A DNA stretch of 64,000 nucleotides, from NCBI RefSeq assembly GCF_900177245.1, contig NZ_FXBM01000004.1, positions 1 through 64,000 of the forward strand, written 5' to 3'. Position numbers and translations under genes: made by a program. The notes under the pieces are model-generated. The model did no database searches. It was not told where the DNA came from and was given only the letters and a program-made list of their open reading frames with translations. The stretch comes from Rathayibacter oskolensis. Lineage in GTDB: Bacteria; Actinomycetota; Actinomycetes; Actinomycetales; Microbacteriaceae. Every line of letters starts with the position of its first letter. The stretch's first letter is position 1. Shown here piece by piece: positions 57,731 through 64,000 of this stretch.

Positions 57731-58570
57731 TCAGAGCGGAGCGGAGGCGTCGAGGGCGGCGAGGGCGTCCCACGCGCGACGCCTCTCCGCCTGGATGACG
57801 GGGTCCGGGTACGGTTCGGCCGCGAGCAGGCGCTGGGTGTAGAGCTCGCTCGGTCGGGTGTAGATCTGCTCCGCGTCGCCCTGCTCGACGACGCCTCCTG
57901 CGCTCATCACTGCGATCCGCTGCGAGAGCAGGCGCACCACCGAGAGGTCGTGGGCGATGAAGAGGTAGGAGACGCCGGTCTCGCGCTGGAGCGAGCGGAA
58001 GAGGTTCACGATCTGCGCCTGCACCGAGAGGTCCAGGGCCGAGACCGGTTCGTCGCAGACGACCAGCTTCGGCGACGACATGAGGGCTCGCGCGATGGCG
58101 ATGCGCTGGCGCTGTCCACCGGAGAAGCTGCCGGGCATCCGGCTCATCGCCTGCGCTCCGAGGCCGACCTTCTCGAGCAGTTCTTCGGCGCGGGCGATCG
58201 ACGCCGAGCGGCTCATCCGCTTCGTGGCGACCATCGGCTCGATGAGGATCTCGCCGACCTTCTTCGCCTCGTTCAGCGAGCTGCGCGGATCCTGGAAGAC
58301 CACCTGGAGGTCGGCGCTGATGCGCCGACGTCGGCGCCGGGTCAGACGGGTGATGTCCTGCCCGTCGAACTCGATCCTCCCGGCCGTCGGGGTCGCCAGG
58401 CCGAGGATCGCCCGGCCGACGGTCGACTTCCCGGAGCCGGACTCGCCGACGACGCCCAGCGTCTCGCCGACGCCGATCTCGAGATCGATGTCCTTGACGG
58501 CGCGGAAGGCGTGACGTCCTGTGCCGTAGGTGACGTCGAGGCCTGTGATGCGGAGAAGAGGCTCGTTCAT
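57731..58570 (-). CDS. Oligopeptide-type ABC ATPase (DppF/OppF-like)
   Basis: 279 residues. Walker A GESGSGKST (about 41-49), Q-loop VVFQDPRSSLNEAKKVGEIL typical of OppF/DppF, signature FSGGQRQRIAIARAL and Walker B LVVCDEPVSALD. The C-terminal dipeptide-transporter extension is present but short (SELYTQRLLAAEPYPDP), without a recognisable iron-sulphur cysteine cluster. It forms a heterodimer with the ATPase half of the fused protein encoded just upstream; the ATG overlaps that gene's stop. Confidence 0.9.
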   Translation of the reverse strand: MNEPLLRITGLDVTYGTGRHAFRAVKDIDLEIGVGETLGVVGESGSGKSTVGRAILGLATPTAGRIEFDGQDITRLTRRRRRRISADLQVVFQDPRSSLNEAKKVGEILIEPMVATKRMSRSASIARAEELLEKVGLGAQAMSRMPGSFSGGQRQRIAIARALMSSPKLVVCDEPVSALDLSVQAQIVNLFRSLQRETGVSYLFIAHDLSVVRLLSQRIAVMSAGGVVEQGDAEQIYTRPSELYTQRLLAAEPYPDPVIQAERRRAWDALAALDASAPL

Positions 58571-60372
58571 CGTGTCGACTCCGTGACGGGGAGCTGCGCT
58601 GCTTCCGCGGCGCGCTCCATCGAAGGGGTGAGGAAGGTGCCGGTGATCACCGGCAGGTCGTTCCCGGGCTGGGCGCCGTGCGGGTTCGAGACCAGGAGCG
58701 CCTGCGTGTAGGGGTGCGAGGGGGCGGCGAAGATCTGCTCGACGGGCGCCTGCTCGACGATCTCGCCCTTGTACATCACGACGACGCGGTCGCAGACGTC
58801 GGCGATCACGCCCCAGTCGTGCGTGATGATCAGCATCGCCATCCCGATCTGGTCCTGCAGCCGCATCAGCAGGCCGAGGATGCCCGCCTGCACCGTGACG
58901 TCGAGCGCCGTCGTCGGCTCGTCCGCGACGAGCAGCTCGGGGCGGCCGGCGAGAGCGAAGGCGATCGAGACGCGCTGGGCCATGCCTCCGGAGAGCTCGT
59001 GCAGGTACTTGCGCGAGACGGCGGCGGGGTCGCGCAACTCGACCAGCCGGAGCAGCTCGATGACCCGCTCGGTCGCAGCGGCGCCGGTGAGGCCGTCGTT
59101 GCGGGTGACCGCCTCGGCGAGCTGGTCGCCGATGCGGTGGCTCGGTCCGAGCGCGACCATCGGCTCCTGAGCGACGTAGGCGATGCGCTTGCCGCGGAAG
59201 GCCGAGAGGACCTGGTCCGACTGGCCGACGAGGTCGGTCCCGTCGAACACGACCGAGCCTGCGGTCACGGCGACGCCGTCGCCGATCACCCCGAGCACGC
59301 CGAACGCCACGGTGGTCTTGCCCGAGCCCGACTCTCCGACCAGTCCGACCGTCTCTCCTCGATCGATCGAGAAGGACACGTCGCGGACGATGGGGACGAT
59401 GCCGCCTCCGGAGAAGTAGCCGACGCTGAGGTCGCGCACCTCGAGGAGGTGCTCGGCCGGGCCGCGGACCGCCGCCGGGCGGTCGCCGGACGAGGTGAGC
59501 TTCGAGGTCGACCAGCCGGAGGAGACGCCGTCGCGGAGGGAGTCGCCGATCACGCCGAGCGACAGCGCGGTCAGGGCGATCACCGCTCCCGGCGGGATGA
59601 GCAGCCACGGCTCGCTCGCGATCACCGTCGCGGCCTCGGAGATCATGTTGCCCCAGCTCGGGTCGGGCTGCTGAGTGCCGAAGCCGAGGTAGCTCAGCGA
59701 GCTCTCGACGATGAGGGCGGTGGCGCTGAAGACCGCCGCCTGGACGATGATCAGGCCGCGGGAGCGGGGGAGGACGTGCTGGAACACGATGTAGAGCGGC
59801 GAGAGGCCCGAGACGCGGGCCGCGTCGACGAACAGCTCGTTCCGCACCGCGATGGCGCTGGAGCGCACGAGGAGGACCATCACGGGTGAGGCGATGAAGC
59901 CGAAGACGAGCATCGCCGCCCAGGTGTTGCCGCGGTAGACCGAGAGGACGACGAACAGCACGATGATGCCGGGCAGGGCGATCACGATGCTCGTGTAGGC
60001 GACGATGGCGCGATCGGTCCAGCCTCCGGCGTATCCGGCGATGAGCCCGAGGACCAGGCCGATCGAGACGTACACGATCACGGCGAGCGCGACGCTCGAG
60101 AGCGTGGGGGTCGCGCCGTGGATGAGGCGGCTCAGCACGTCCCGCCCGAGGACGTCGGTGCCGAGGAGGTGGGTCCCGCTCGGCGGCTGCTTGGCGTTCA
60201 GGATGTCCTGCGCGAGCGGGTCGTAGGGCGAGACGAGGTCGGCGAGGAGAGTCGACCCGACCACGACGACGAGCCAGGTCAGGGCGACGACGAGCGGGAC
60301 GGACGGGCGCTTGAATCGGCGTGCGGCGGGCGGTGCCGCGGCAGCGGTGGTGTTGATGACTGCGGTGCTCAC
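58567..60372 (-). CDS. Fused peptide ABC permease-ATPase (DppC-DppD)
   Basis: 601 residues. Residues 1-285 are a DppC-type permease (VSTAVINTTA leader, LLADLVSPYDPLAQDILNAKQPP, GTDVLGRDVLSRLIHGA, EAA region NELFVDAARVSGLSPL, SLSYLGFGTQQPDPSWG). A linker of about 30 residues (SGWSTSKLTSSGDRPAAV) leads to a DppD-type ATPase with GESGSGKTT (about 345-353), LSGGMAQRVSIAFAL and LVADEPTTALD. The frame runs through without an internal start near the join. Such fusions are known in actinobacteria. Start and stop both overlap neighbouring genes by 4 nt. Confidence 0.88.
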   Translation of the reverse strand: MSTAVINTTAAAAPPAARRFKRPSVPLVVALTWLVVVVGSTLLADLVSPYDPLAQDILNAKQPPSGTHLLGTDVLGRDVLSRLIHGATPTLSSVALAVIVYVSIGLVLGLIAGYAGGWTDRAIVAYTSIVIALPGIIVLFVVLSVYRGNTWAAMLVFGFIASPVMVLLVRSSAIAVRNELFVDAARVSGLSPLYIVFQHVLPRSRGLIIVQAAVFSATALIVESSLSYLGFGTQQPDPSWGNMISEAATVIASEPWLLIPPGAVIALTALSLGVIGDSLRDGVSSGWSTSKLTSSGDRPAAVRGPAEHLLEVRDLSVGYFSGGGIVPIVRDVSFSIDRGETVGLVGESGSGKTTVAFGVLGVIGDGVAVTAGSVVFDGTDLVGQSDQVLSAFRGKRIAYVAQEPMVALGPSHRIGDQLAEAVTRNDGLTGAAATERVIELLRLVELRDPAAVSRKYLHELSGGMAQRVSIAFALAGRPELLVADEPTTALDVTVQAGILGLLMRLQDQIGMAMLIITHDWGVIADVCDRVVVMYKGEIVEQAPVEQIFAAPSHPYTQALLVSNPHGAQPGNDLPVITGTFLTPSMERAAEAAQLPVTESTR

Positions 60373-61310
60373 GCTGCTTTCACCTTCGGGTTGAGGAACG
60401 AGTAGATGACGTCGGTGACGATGTTCACGATGAGGATCGCGACGGTGAACGTCAGCACGGCGCCCTGGATCGTGGAGAGATCGTGGTTGGTGGTCGACCG
60501 GGCGACGAGCGAGCCCATGCCCGGGATCGCGAAGACCGACTCGAGCGTGACGGTGCCGCCGATGTGGGTGACGAAGGTCGCCGAGATCGTCGCGAGGATC
60601 GGGATGGAGGCGTAGCGGAGGCCGTACTTGAAGATGAGCTGCCGGCGCGGGATCCCGTTGGCCTGCATGAAGCGCATGAAGTCGCGGCTCAGGGCCTCCG
60701 CCATCGACTCCCGCGTCTGCTTGGCGATGAGGGCGACGCCGGCGATCGAGAGCGCGGCGACCGGCAGCACCAGGTGCGAGACGAAGCCGCCGAAGTCCTT
60801 CTCCGGGGCGGTGTAGCCGACCGCCGGGAAGAGTCCGAGGGTGCCCGAGAAGAAGACGATCAGCAGGAGCGCCACCCAGAAGTTGGGGAGGGAGATGCCG
60901 AGCATGCCGAGCCCGTCGAGGGCGCGAGCCGTCCATCCGCCCTTGACCGCGGCGACGATGCCGAAGGCGACGCCGATGACGGCCGAGACCAGGGCGGCGA
61001 ACGCGGCGAGGAAGAAGGTGGGCCAGAAGCGCTGACCGATCAGGCGGGTGACCTCCTCGCCGCTGTAGAGCGAGCTGCCGAGGTCGCCGCGGAAGATGCC
61101 CGCCAGCCAGTCCCAGTACTGCTCGAGGATCGGCCGGTTCAGGCCGAGCTGCTCGTTCAGCTCGGCGATGCGCTCGGGGGTCGCGTCCTGGCCCAGGATC
61201 GTCGTCGCCGCGTCGCCGGGGACCAGGGACGCGAGGAAGAAGGTGAGGATCGTCATGATGAAGAGCACCGGGATCGAGATCGCGATGCGCATCAGAATGA
61301 GGCGTGCCAT
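60369..61310 (-). CDS. Peptide-type ABC permease (DppB-like)
   Basis: 313 residues, starting LILMRIAISIPVLFIMTILTFFLASLVPGD, a very typical DppB N-terminus, followed by NEQLGLNRPILEQYWDWLAGIFRGDLGSSLYSG and the EAA-like loop REALSRDFMRFMQANGIPRRQLIF. C-terminal ESVFAIPGMGSLVARSTTNHDLSTIQGAV is also conserved. First gene of the operon. ATG 61310 follows GGAGGG; a longer frame to 61388 overlaps the operators and lacks coding character. Confidence 0.9.
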   Translation of the reverse strand: MARLILMRIAISIPVLFIMTILTFFLASLVPGDAATTILGQDATPERIAELNEQLGLNRPILEQYWDWLAGIFRGDLGSSLYSGEEVTRLIGQRFWPTFFLAAFAALVSAVIGVAFGIVAAVKGGWTARALDGLGMLGISLPNFWVALLLIVFFSGTLGLFPAVGYTAPEKDFGGFVSHLVLPVAALSIAGVALIAKQTRESMAEALSRDFMRFMQANGIPRRQLIFKYGLRYASIPILATISATFVTHIGGTVTLESVFAIPGMGSLVARSTTNHDLSTIQGAVLTFTVAILIVNIVTDVIYSFLNPKVKAA

Positions 61311-61368
61311 GGACCCTCCAGGGATCGGGAGCGAATGCGCCGCGGGGACCTGACCGGCGGGTCGGAGC

Positions 61369-61390
61369 CGTTGCGCTACGTTGCGCATTA
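61369..61390. promoter_or_regulatory. Overlapping operator sites at the M81/Dpp operon promoter
   Basis: CGTTGCGCTACG (61369-61380) and CGTTGCGCATTA (61379-61390) are two overlapping copies of a CGTTGCGCA-type motif, 59-80 bp upstream of the dppB start in an otherwise gene-free 323-bp region. The same motif pair recurs at 62817-62838. The probable ligand is the LacI protein encoded at 61634. Confidence 0.6.
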
Positions 61391-61503
61391 CTAAACACCA
61401 CTCGCGTTTCGAGAAACAACCCCGCTGATTACAGGCATGTTACGAAGCGCGAAGAGTCGAGTGAGTCGACCGCGCCCCGGATCGAAGGGTCGCGAGAACC
61501 ACG

Positions 61504-61515
61504 CGTTGCGCAACG
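61504..61515. promoter_or_regulatory. Distal symmetric operator
   Basis: CGTTGCGCAACG is a perfect 12-bp palindrome and the symmetric form of the half-sites at 61369-61390 and 62817-62838. It lies 194 bp upstream of dppB, downstream of the lacI stop. Looping between it and the proximal sites would fit LacI-type control. The rest of 61391-61633 shows nothing recognisable. Confidence 0.6.
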
Positions 61516-61633
61516 GCTGAGTGCGCGCGGACTGCAGGGCTCCGCGGGGCTGAGCCGAGAATCGGCGAGGTGGCGCCCCGCCGCGCACGACTCCGGGACG
61601 CCGCAGCAGGCGTCGACCGGAGTCGCTCGAGGG

Positions 61634-62671
61634 TCAGGCGCGCGGCGGAGCGACCGTCTCGCGGACGACCAGGGCCACGGGGACCACCGACTGCTGCTCG
61701 GAGCGTGCGACGCCCTCGAGCCGCTCGATCACCATCGCGATCGCCGCGGCGGCCATCCGCTCGGGAGGCATCCGGACCGTCGTCAGGCGGGGCGAGACGT
61801 AGCCGGCCGCGGGGATGTCGTCGAAGCCGACGAGCGAGAGTTCGCGGGGGATCGCGACCCCCAGGTTCGCGGCGCCGGTCATCAGTCCGAGGGCGATGAC
61901 GTCCGAGGCGGCGAACACGGCGGTGGGCGGCTTCGGAGCGGACAGCAGGCGCGAGAGGGCCCCGACGCCGAAGTCCTCGCTGAACGGACCGGAGAGGATG
62001 ACCTGGTCCTCCGGATCCAGACCGGCGCGGCGGAGGGCGTCGTGGAACCCGCGGCGCCGCTCTCCCACCGAGCGCAGGCGCGTCGGCCCGCTCACCATGG
62101 CGATCCGCTCGTGTCCCATCGAGGCGAGATGGGCGACGGCCTGGTAGGCGCCCGCGTAATCGTCCACGAGCACGGTGTCCACCGGGGGCCCGTCGAGCAG
62201 GGCCTCGTCGATGACCACCACGGGCAGTCCGCTCGTGATGAGGCTCGACAGCGAGGAGTTCGAGGTGTGGTTGCCCGCATAGATCAGCGCGTCGACCGAT
62301 CGCTCCGCGAGCATCGCGACGTACTCGTTCTCCTTGCGGGCGTGACTGTGGGTCGAGGCGGTCAGCACCGCGAGACCGTGCGACTCCGCCGCGGTCACGA
62401 TGCTCTCGGCGATCCGACCGAAGTAGGCGTTCCCAACGGAGGGGACGACGAGACCGATGGCCCCGGTGCGGGTCGCTCGGGTGCGCGAGGCGGGGCGGGG
62501 CGGCGCGGAGTAGCCGAGGCGCTCCATCGCGGCGAGCACGCGCGACTCCGTGTCGGGCTTGAGGGTGAGCTGGCCGTTCACGTACCGGGACACGGTCGAG
62601 ACGCTGACCCCCGACTCCTTCGCGATGTCGTGAAGGCTCGGCTGTCGTTGCGACGTCTCCAGCGCACTCAT
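61634..62671 (-). CDS. LacI-family regulator of the M81/peptide operon
   Basis: 345 residues. The HTH is SLHDIAKESGVSVSTVSRYVNGQ and the hinge AAMERLGYSAPPRPASRTRATRTG. The effector domain contains GLVVPSVGNAYFGRIAES, VFAASDVIALGLMTGAANLG and SLVGFDDIPAAGYVSPRLTTVRMP, all standard. It is transcribed in the same direction as the operon it precedes, with its own promoter. Copies of a CGTTGCGCA motif lie before dppB, and 146-167 bp upstream of its own start at the MFS promoter. It probably represses both units until an imported product binds. Confidence 0.88.
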   Translation of the reverse strand: MSALETSQRQPSLHDIAKESGVSVSTVSRYVNGQLTLKPDTESRVLAAMERLGYSAPPRPASRTRATRTGAIGLVVPSVGNAYFGRIAESIVTAAESHGLAVLTASTHSHARKENEYVAMLAERSVDALIYAGNHTSNSSLSSLITSGLPVVVIDEALLDGPPVDTVLVDDYAGAYQAVAHLASMGHERIAMVSGPTRLRSVGERRRGFHDALRRAGLDPEDQVILSGPFSEDFGVGALSRLLSAPKPPTAVFAASDVIALGLMTGAANLGVAIPRELSLVGFDDIPAAGYVSPRLTTVRMPPERMAAAAIAMVIERLEGVARSEQQSVVPVALVVRETVAPPRA

Positions 62672-62816
62672 GATCCGCCTCTCCGCGTCCTGGTCGTGAT
62701 CGGGGCCAGGCTACCGCACTGTTGCGCGCCGAGGAGACGTCTCACGCAACCGCTCGCGGAACCCACCCTTGTTCGAGGCGTGATCCCGCGATTCTTCGGC
62801 CCGACGAACTTTGATA

Positions 62817-62838
62817 CGTTGTGCAACGTTGCGCATTG
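62817..62838. promoter_or_regulatory. Overlapping operator sites in the lacI/MFS divergent promoter
   Basis: CGTTGTGCAACG (62817-62828, 10 of 12 positions symmetric) and CGTTGCGCATTG (62827-62838) overlap by two bases, exactly as the pair at 61369-61390. They lie 20 bp upstream of the MFS start and 146 bp from the lacI start. A weaker relative ACTGTTGCGCGC lies near 62718. Confidence 0.62.
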
Positions 62839-62857
62839 CCGCTCGGATTGGAGCAAC

Positions 62858-64000
62858 GTGTCACTCACTTCCGTCGGAGACAGCGGGTGGAGCCGACGAG
62901 CGCTCGGTGTCGTCATCGGGCACTCGCTCCTGCTGCAGGCTCTCACGTTCTGCCTGCGCCCGTCCCTCTCCTACGCGGCACTCGACGCGGGGCTCGACGT
63001 GGCCTGGCTGGGCGTCCTCTCGACCGCGTTCGCCCTGCCGGGGCTCGCGCTCGCCCTGCCCGCCGGCACCTGGACCGACCGCTTCGGCGAACGGGCCGTC
63101 GGAGTGACCGGAGCGGTGGCGATGGTCTCCGCGGCGGCCCTCGCCGTGCTGCTCCGCGACTCGGTCGTCGTCCTCGTCCTCGCGACGGCGCTGTTCGGCA
63201 CGGGACACCTGCTGTCGGTCGTCGCCGATCAGGCGCTGCTCGCGAACCGGACGTCGGCCCTGCGCCGCGACTCCGTCTTCGGCACCTACGCCTTCAGCAT
63301 CTCGCTGGGCCAGGCGCTCGGCGCCGGGCTGCTCTCGATCAACGCCGGGTCCATGGCGTCTCCCGACCTGTCGCTGCAGTTCACGCTGTGCCTCGGCATC
63401 GGCGCGGCCGGTCTGGTGCTCGCCGCCCTGATGCGCCGTTCGGCACCGCAGGCGGCGCCGGGGCCGGACGCTCCCGTCGGCGTGATCGGGCTGCTCCGCC
63501 GCCCGAACGTCCTGCGGGCGATCGTGGCCAGCAGCCTGGTCGTCTCCTCCATCGAGATCTCGCTCGTCTACTTCCCCGCGCTCGGCTACGAGCGGGGATT
63601 CCCCGTCGTCGTCGTCAGCGCGATGCTGGTCGCCCGCTCCGTCGCCTCGATGCTCTCCCGCATCGGCTTGAGCTGGTGGATCGGAGTCCTGGGAAGGAGG
63701 AGGCTGATGGTCGGGAGCGTCACCCTCTCTGCGCTCTCGCTCGCCGCGCTCGCCCTTCCTCTCGACGGAGTCTGGACGATCGTGCTCTGCTGCGTCTTCG
63801 GATTCGTGACCGGCGCCAGTCAACCGCTCACCCTCTCCTGGCTCAGCGAGATCGCACCGCCCGGTCGGCGGGGCATGGTGATGTCACTGCGGATCGGGAC
63901 CGTGCGGATCGCTCAGGCCGCCCTCCCCGTCGCTGTCGGCACCCTCAGCGGTGTCGCGGGAGCCGGCGGAGTGCTGCTCGCGACCGCCGGGGTGGTCGGA
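62858..64000 (+). CDS. MFS transporter (3' truncated by the window end)
   Basis: 381 codons are visible from GTG 62858, still open at the window end. The first helix region (ALGVVIGHSLLLQALTFCLRPSLSYAALDAG) and the 2-3 loop GTWTDRFGERAVGVTGA place it in the major facilitator superfamily; TSALRRDSVFGTYAFSISLGQALGAGLL is helix 4-5. About 11 spans are present. GTG follows GGAG at 6 bp. It is divergent from lacI and has the same operator pair as the peptide operon, so it is likely a member of that regulon, perhaps importing or exporting a related compound. Confidence 0.82.
   Translation, partial: MSLTSVGDSGWSRRALGVVIGHSLLLQALTFCLRPSLSYAALDAGLDVAWLGVLSTAFALPGLALALPAGTWTDRFGERAVGVTGAVAMVSAAALAVLLRDSVVVLVLATALFGTGHLLSVVADQALLANRTSALRRDSVFGTYAFSISLGQALGAGLLSINAGSMASPDLSLQFTLCLGIGAAGLVLAALMRRSAPQAAPGPDAPVGVIGLLRRPNVLRAIVASSLVVSSIEISLVYFPALGYERGFPVVVVSAMLVARSVASMLSRIGLSWWIGVLGRRRLMVGSVTLSALSLAALALPLDGVWTIVLCCVFGFVTGASQPLTLSWLSEIAPPGRRGMVMSLRIGTVRIAQAALPVAVGTLSGVAGAGGVLLATAGVVG

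Noticed and set aside
46936-61310. A microcystin-degradation (mlr) cluster
   Set aside because: M81 enzymes alone do not define it; no MlrA, MlrB or MlrD homologue is visible and the transporters are of a different kind. The substrate must be left open.
1-64000. tRNA genes, IS elements, integrase or prophage genes, biosynthetic megaenzymes
   Set aside because: I looked for CCA-type cloverleaf ends, DDE transposases, integrases and phage structural motifs in the translated frames and found none that I can support.

Overview
The window is very GC-rich DNA, most likely from a Microbacteriaceae actinobacterium (Rathayibacter/Curtobacterium-like; this is an inference). The evidence is a DUF222-HNH endonuclease, a DUF7882 protein (a family I know mainly from Microbacteriaceae), LAxTG-type wall-sorting tails, many GTG starts and pervasive 1-4 nt gene overlaps. 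I saw no tRNA, rRNA, IS element, prophage or CRISPR array. Base and codon use look uniform throughout.

Layout. (1) 1-8 kb: 3' end of an HNH gene, then a LacI regulator facing a sugar ABC importer and a cytosolic GH3 glycosidase; a tiny repeat-containing ORF links permease and GH3. (2) 8-14 kb: small housekeeping genes (DUF1801 x2, DinB, AraC, DUF7882, SnoaL-like, DUF5684, DUF2332, lipoprotein). (3) 14-28 kb: a galactan-type regulon of GH35 beta-galactosidase, sugar ABC importer, LacI regulator and a 1221-aa secreted GH30-type enzyme. It is interrupted by a PadR-controlled drug-type ABC exporter and a DUF808 protein. The same operator sequence lies in front of the importer and the GH30 gene. 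(4) 28-34 kb: a triple dyad repeat, a zinc-sensor ArsR plus CDF exporter, a solitary retron-like reverse transcriptase behind a hairpin-rich leader, and a wall-anchored alkaline phosphatase. (5) 34-38 kb: a Gfo/Idh oxidoreductase fused to a Dabb domain, a GT4 glycosyltransferase and a small protein. (6) 38-44 kb: a TasA/CalY-like surface-fibre locus with its own SipW-type signal peptidase and a 1122-aa adhesin. (7) 44-64 kb: a 12-gene minus-strand operon, then a LacI regulator and a further MFS transporter.

The most striking region is the last. From right to left it encodes an oligopeptide-type ABC importer (DppB, a DppC-DppD fusion, DppF, binding lipoprotein), an M24-fold protein whose metal site looks degenerate, five consecutive M81 (MlrC/microcystinase-like) paralogues that all keep the same H-D-H-H ligand set at identical spacing, and two MFS transporters. 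A LacI protein and repeated CGTTGCGCA-type sites at both promoters suggest substrate-induced control of the whole block. The most economical reading is uptake and stepwise hydrolysis of an unusual peptide or amide substrate; its identity cannot be read from the sequence. The second candidate of interest is the retron-like reverse transcriptase at 30.8 kb.
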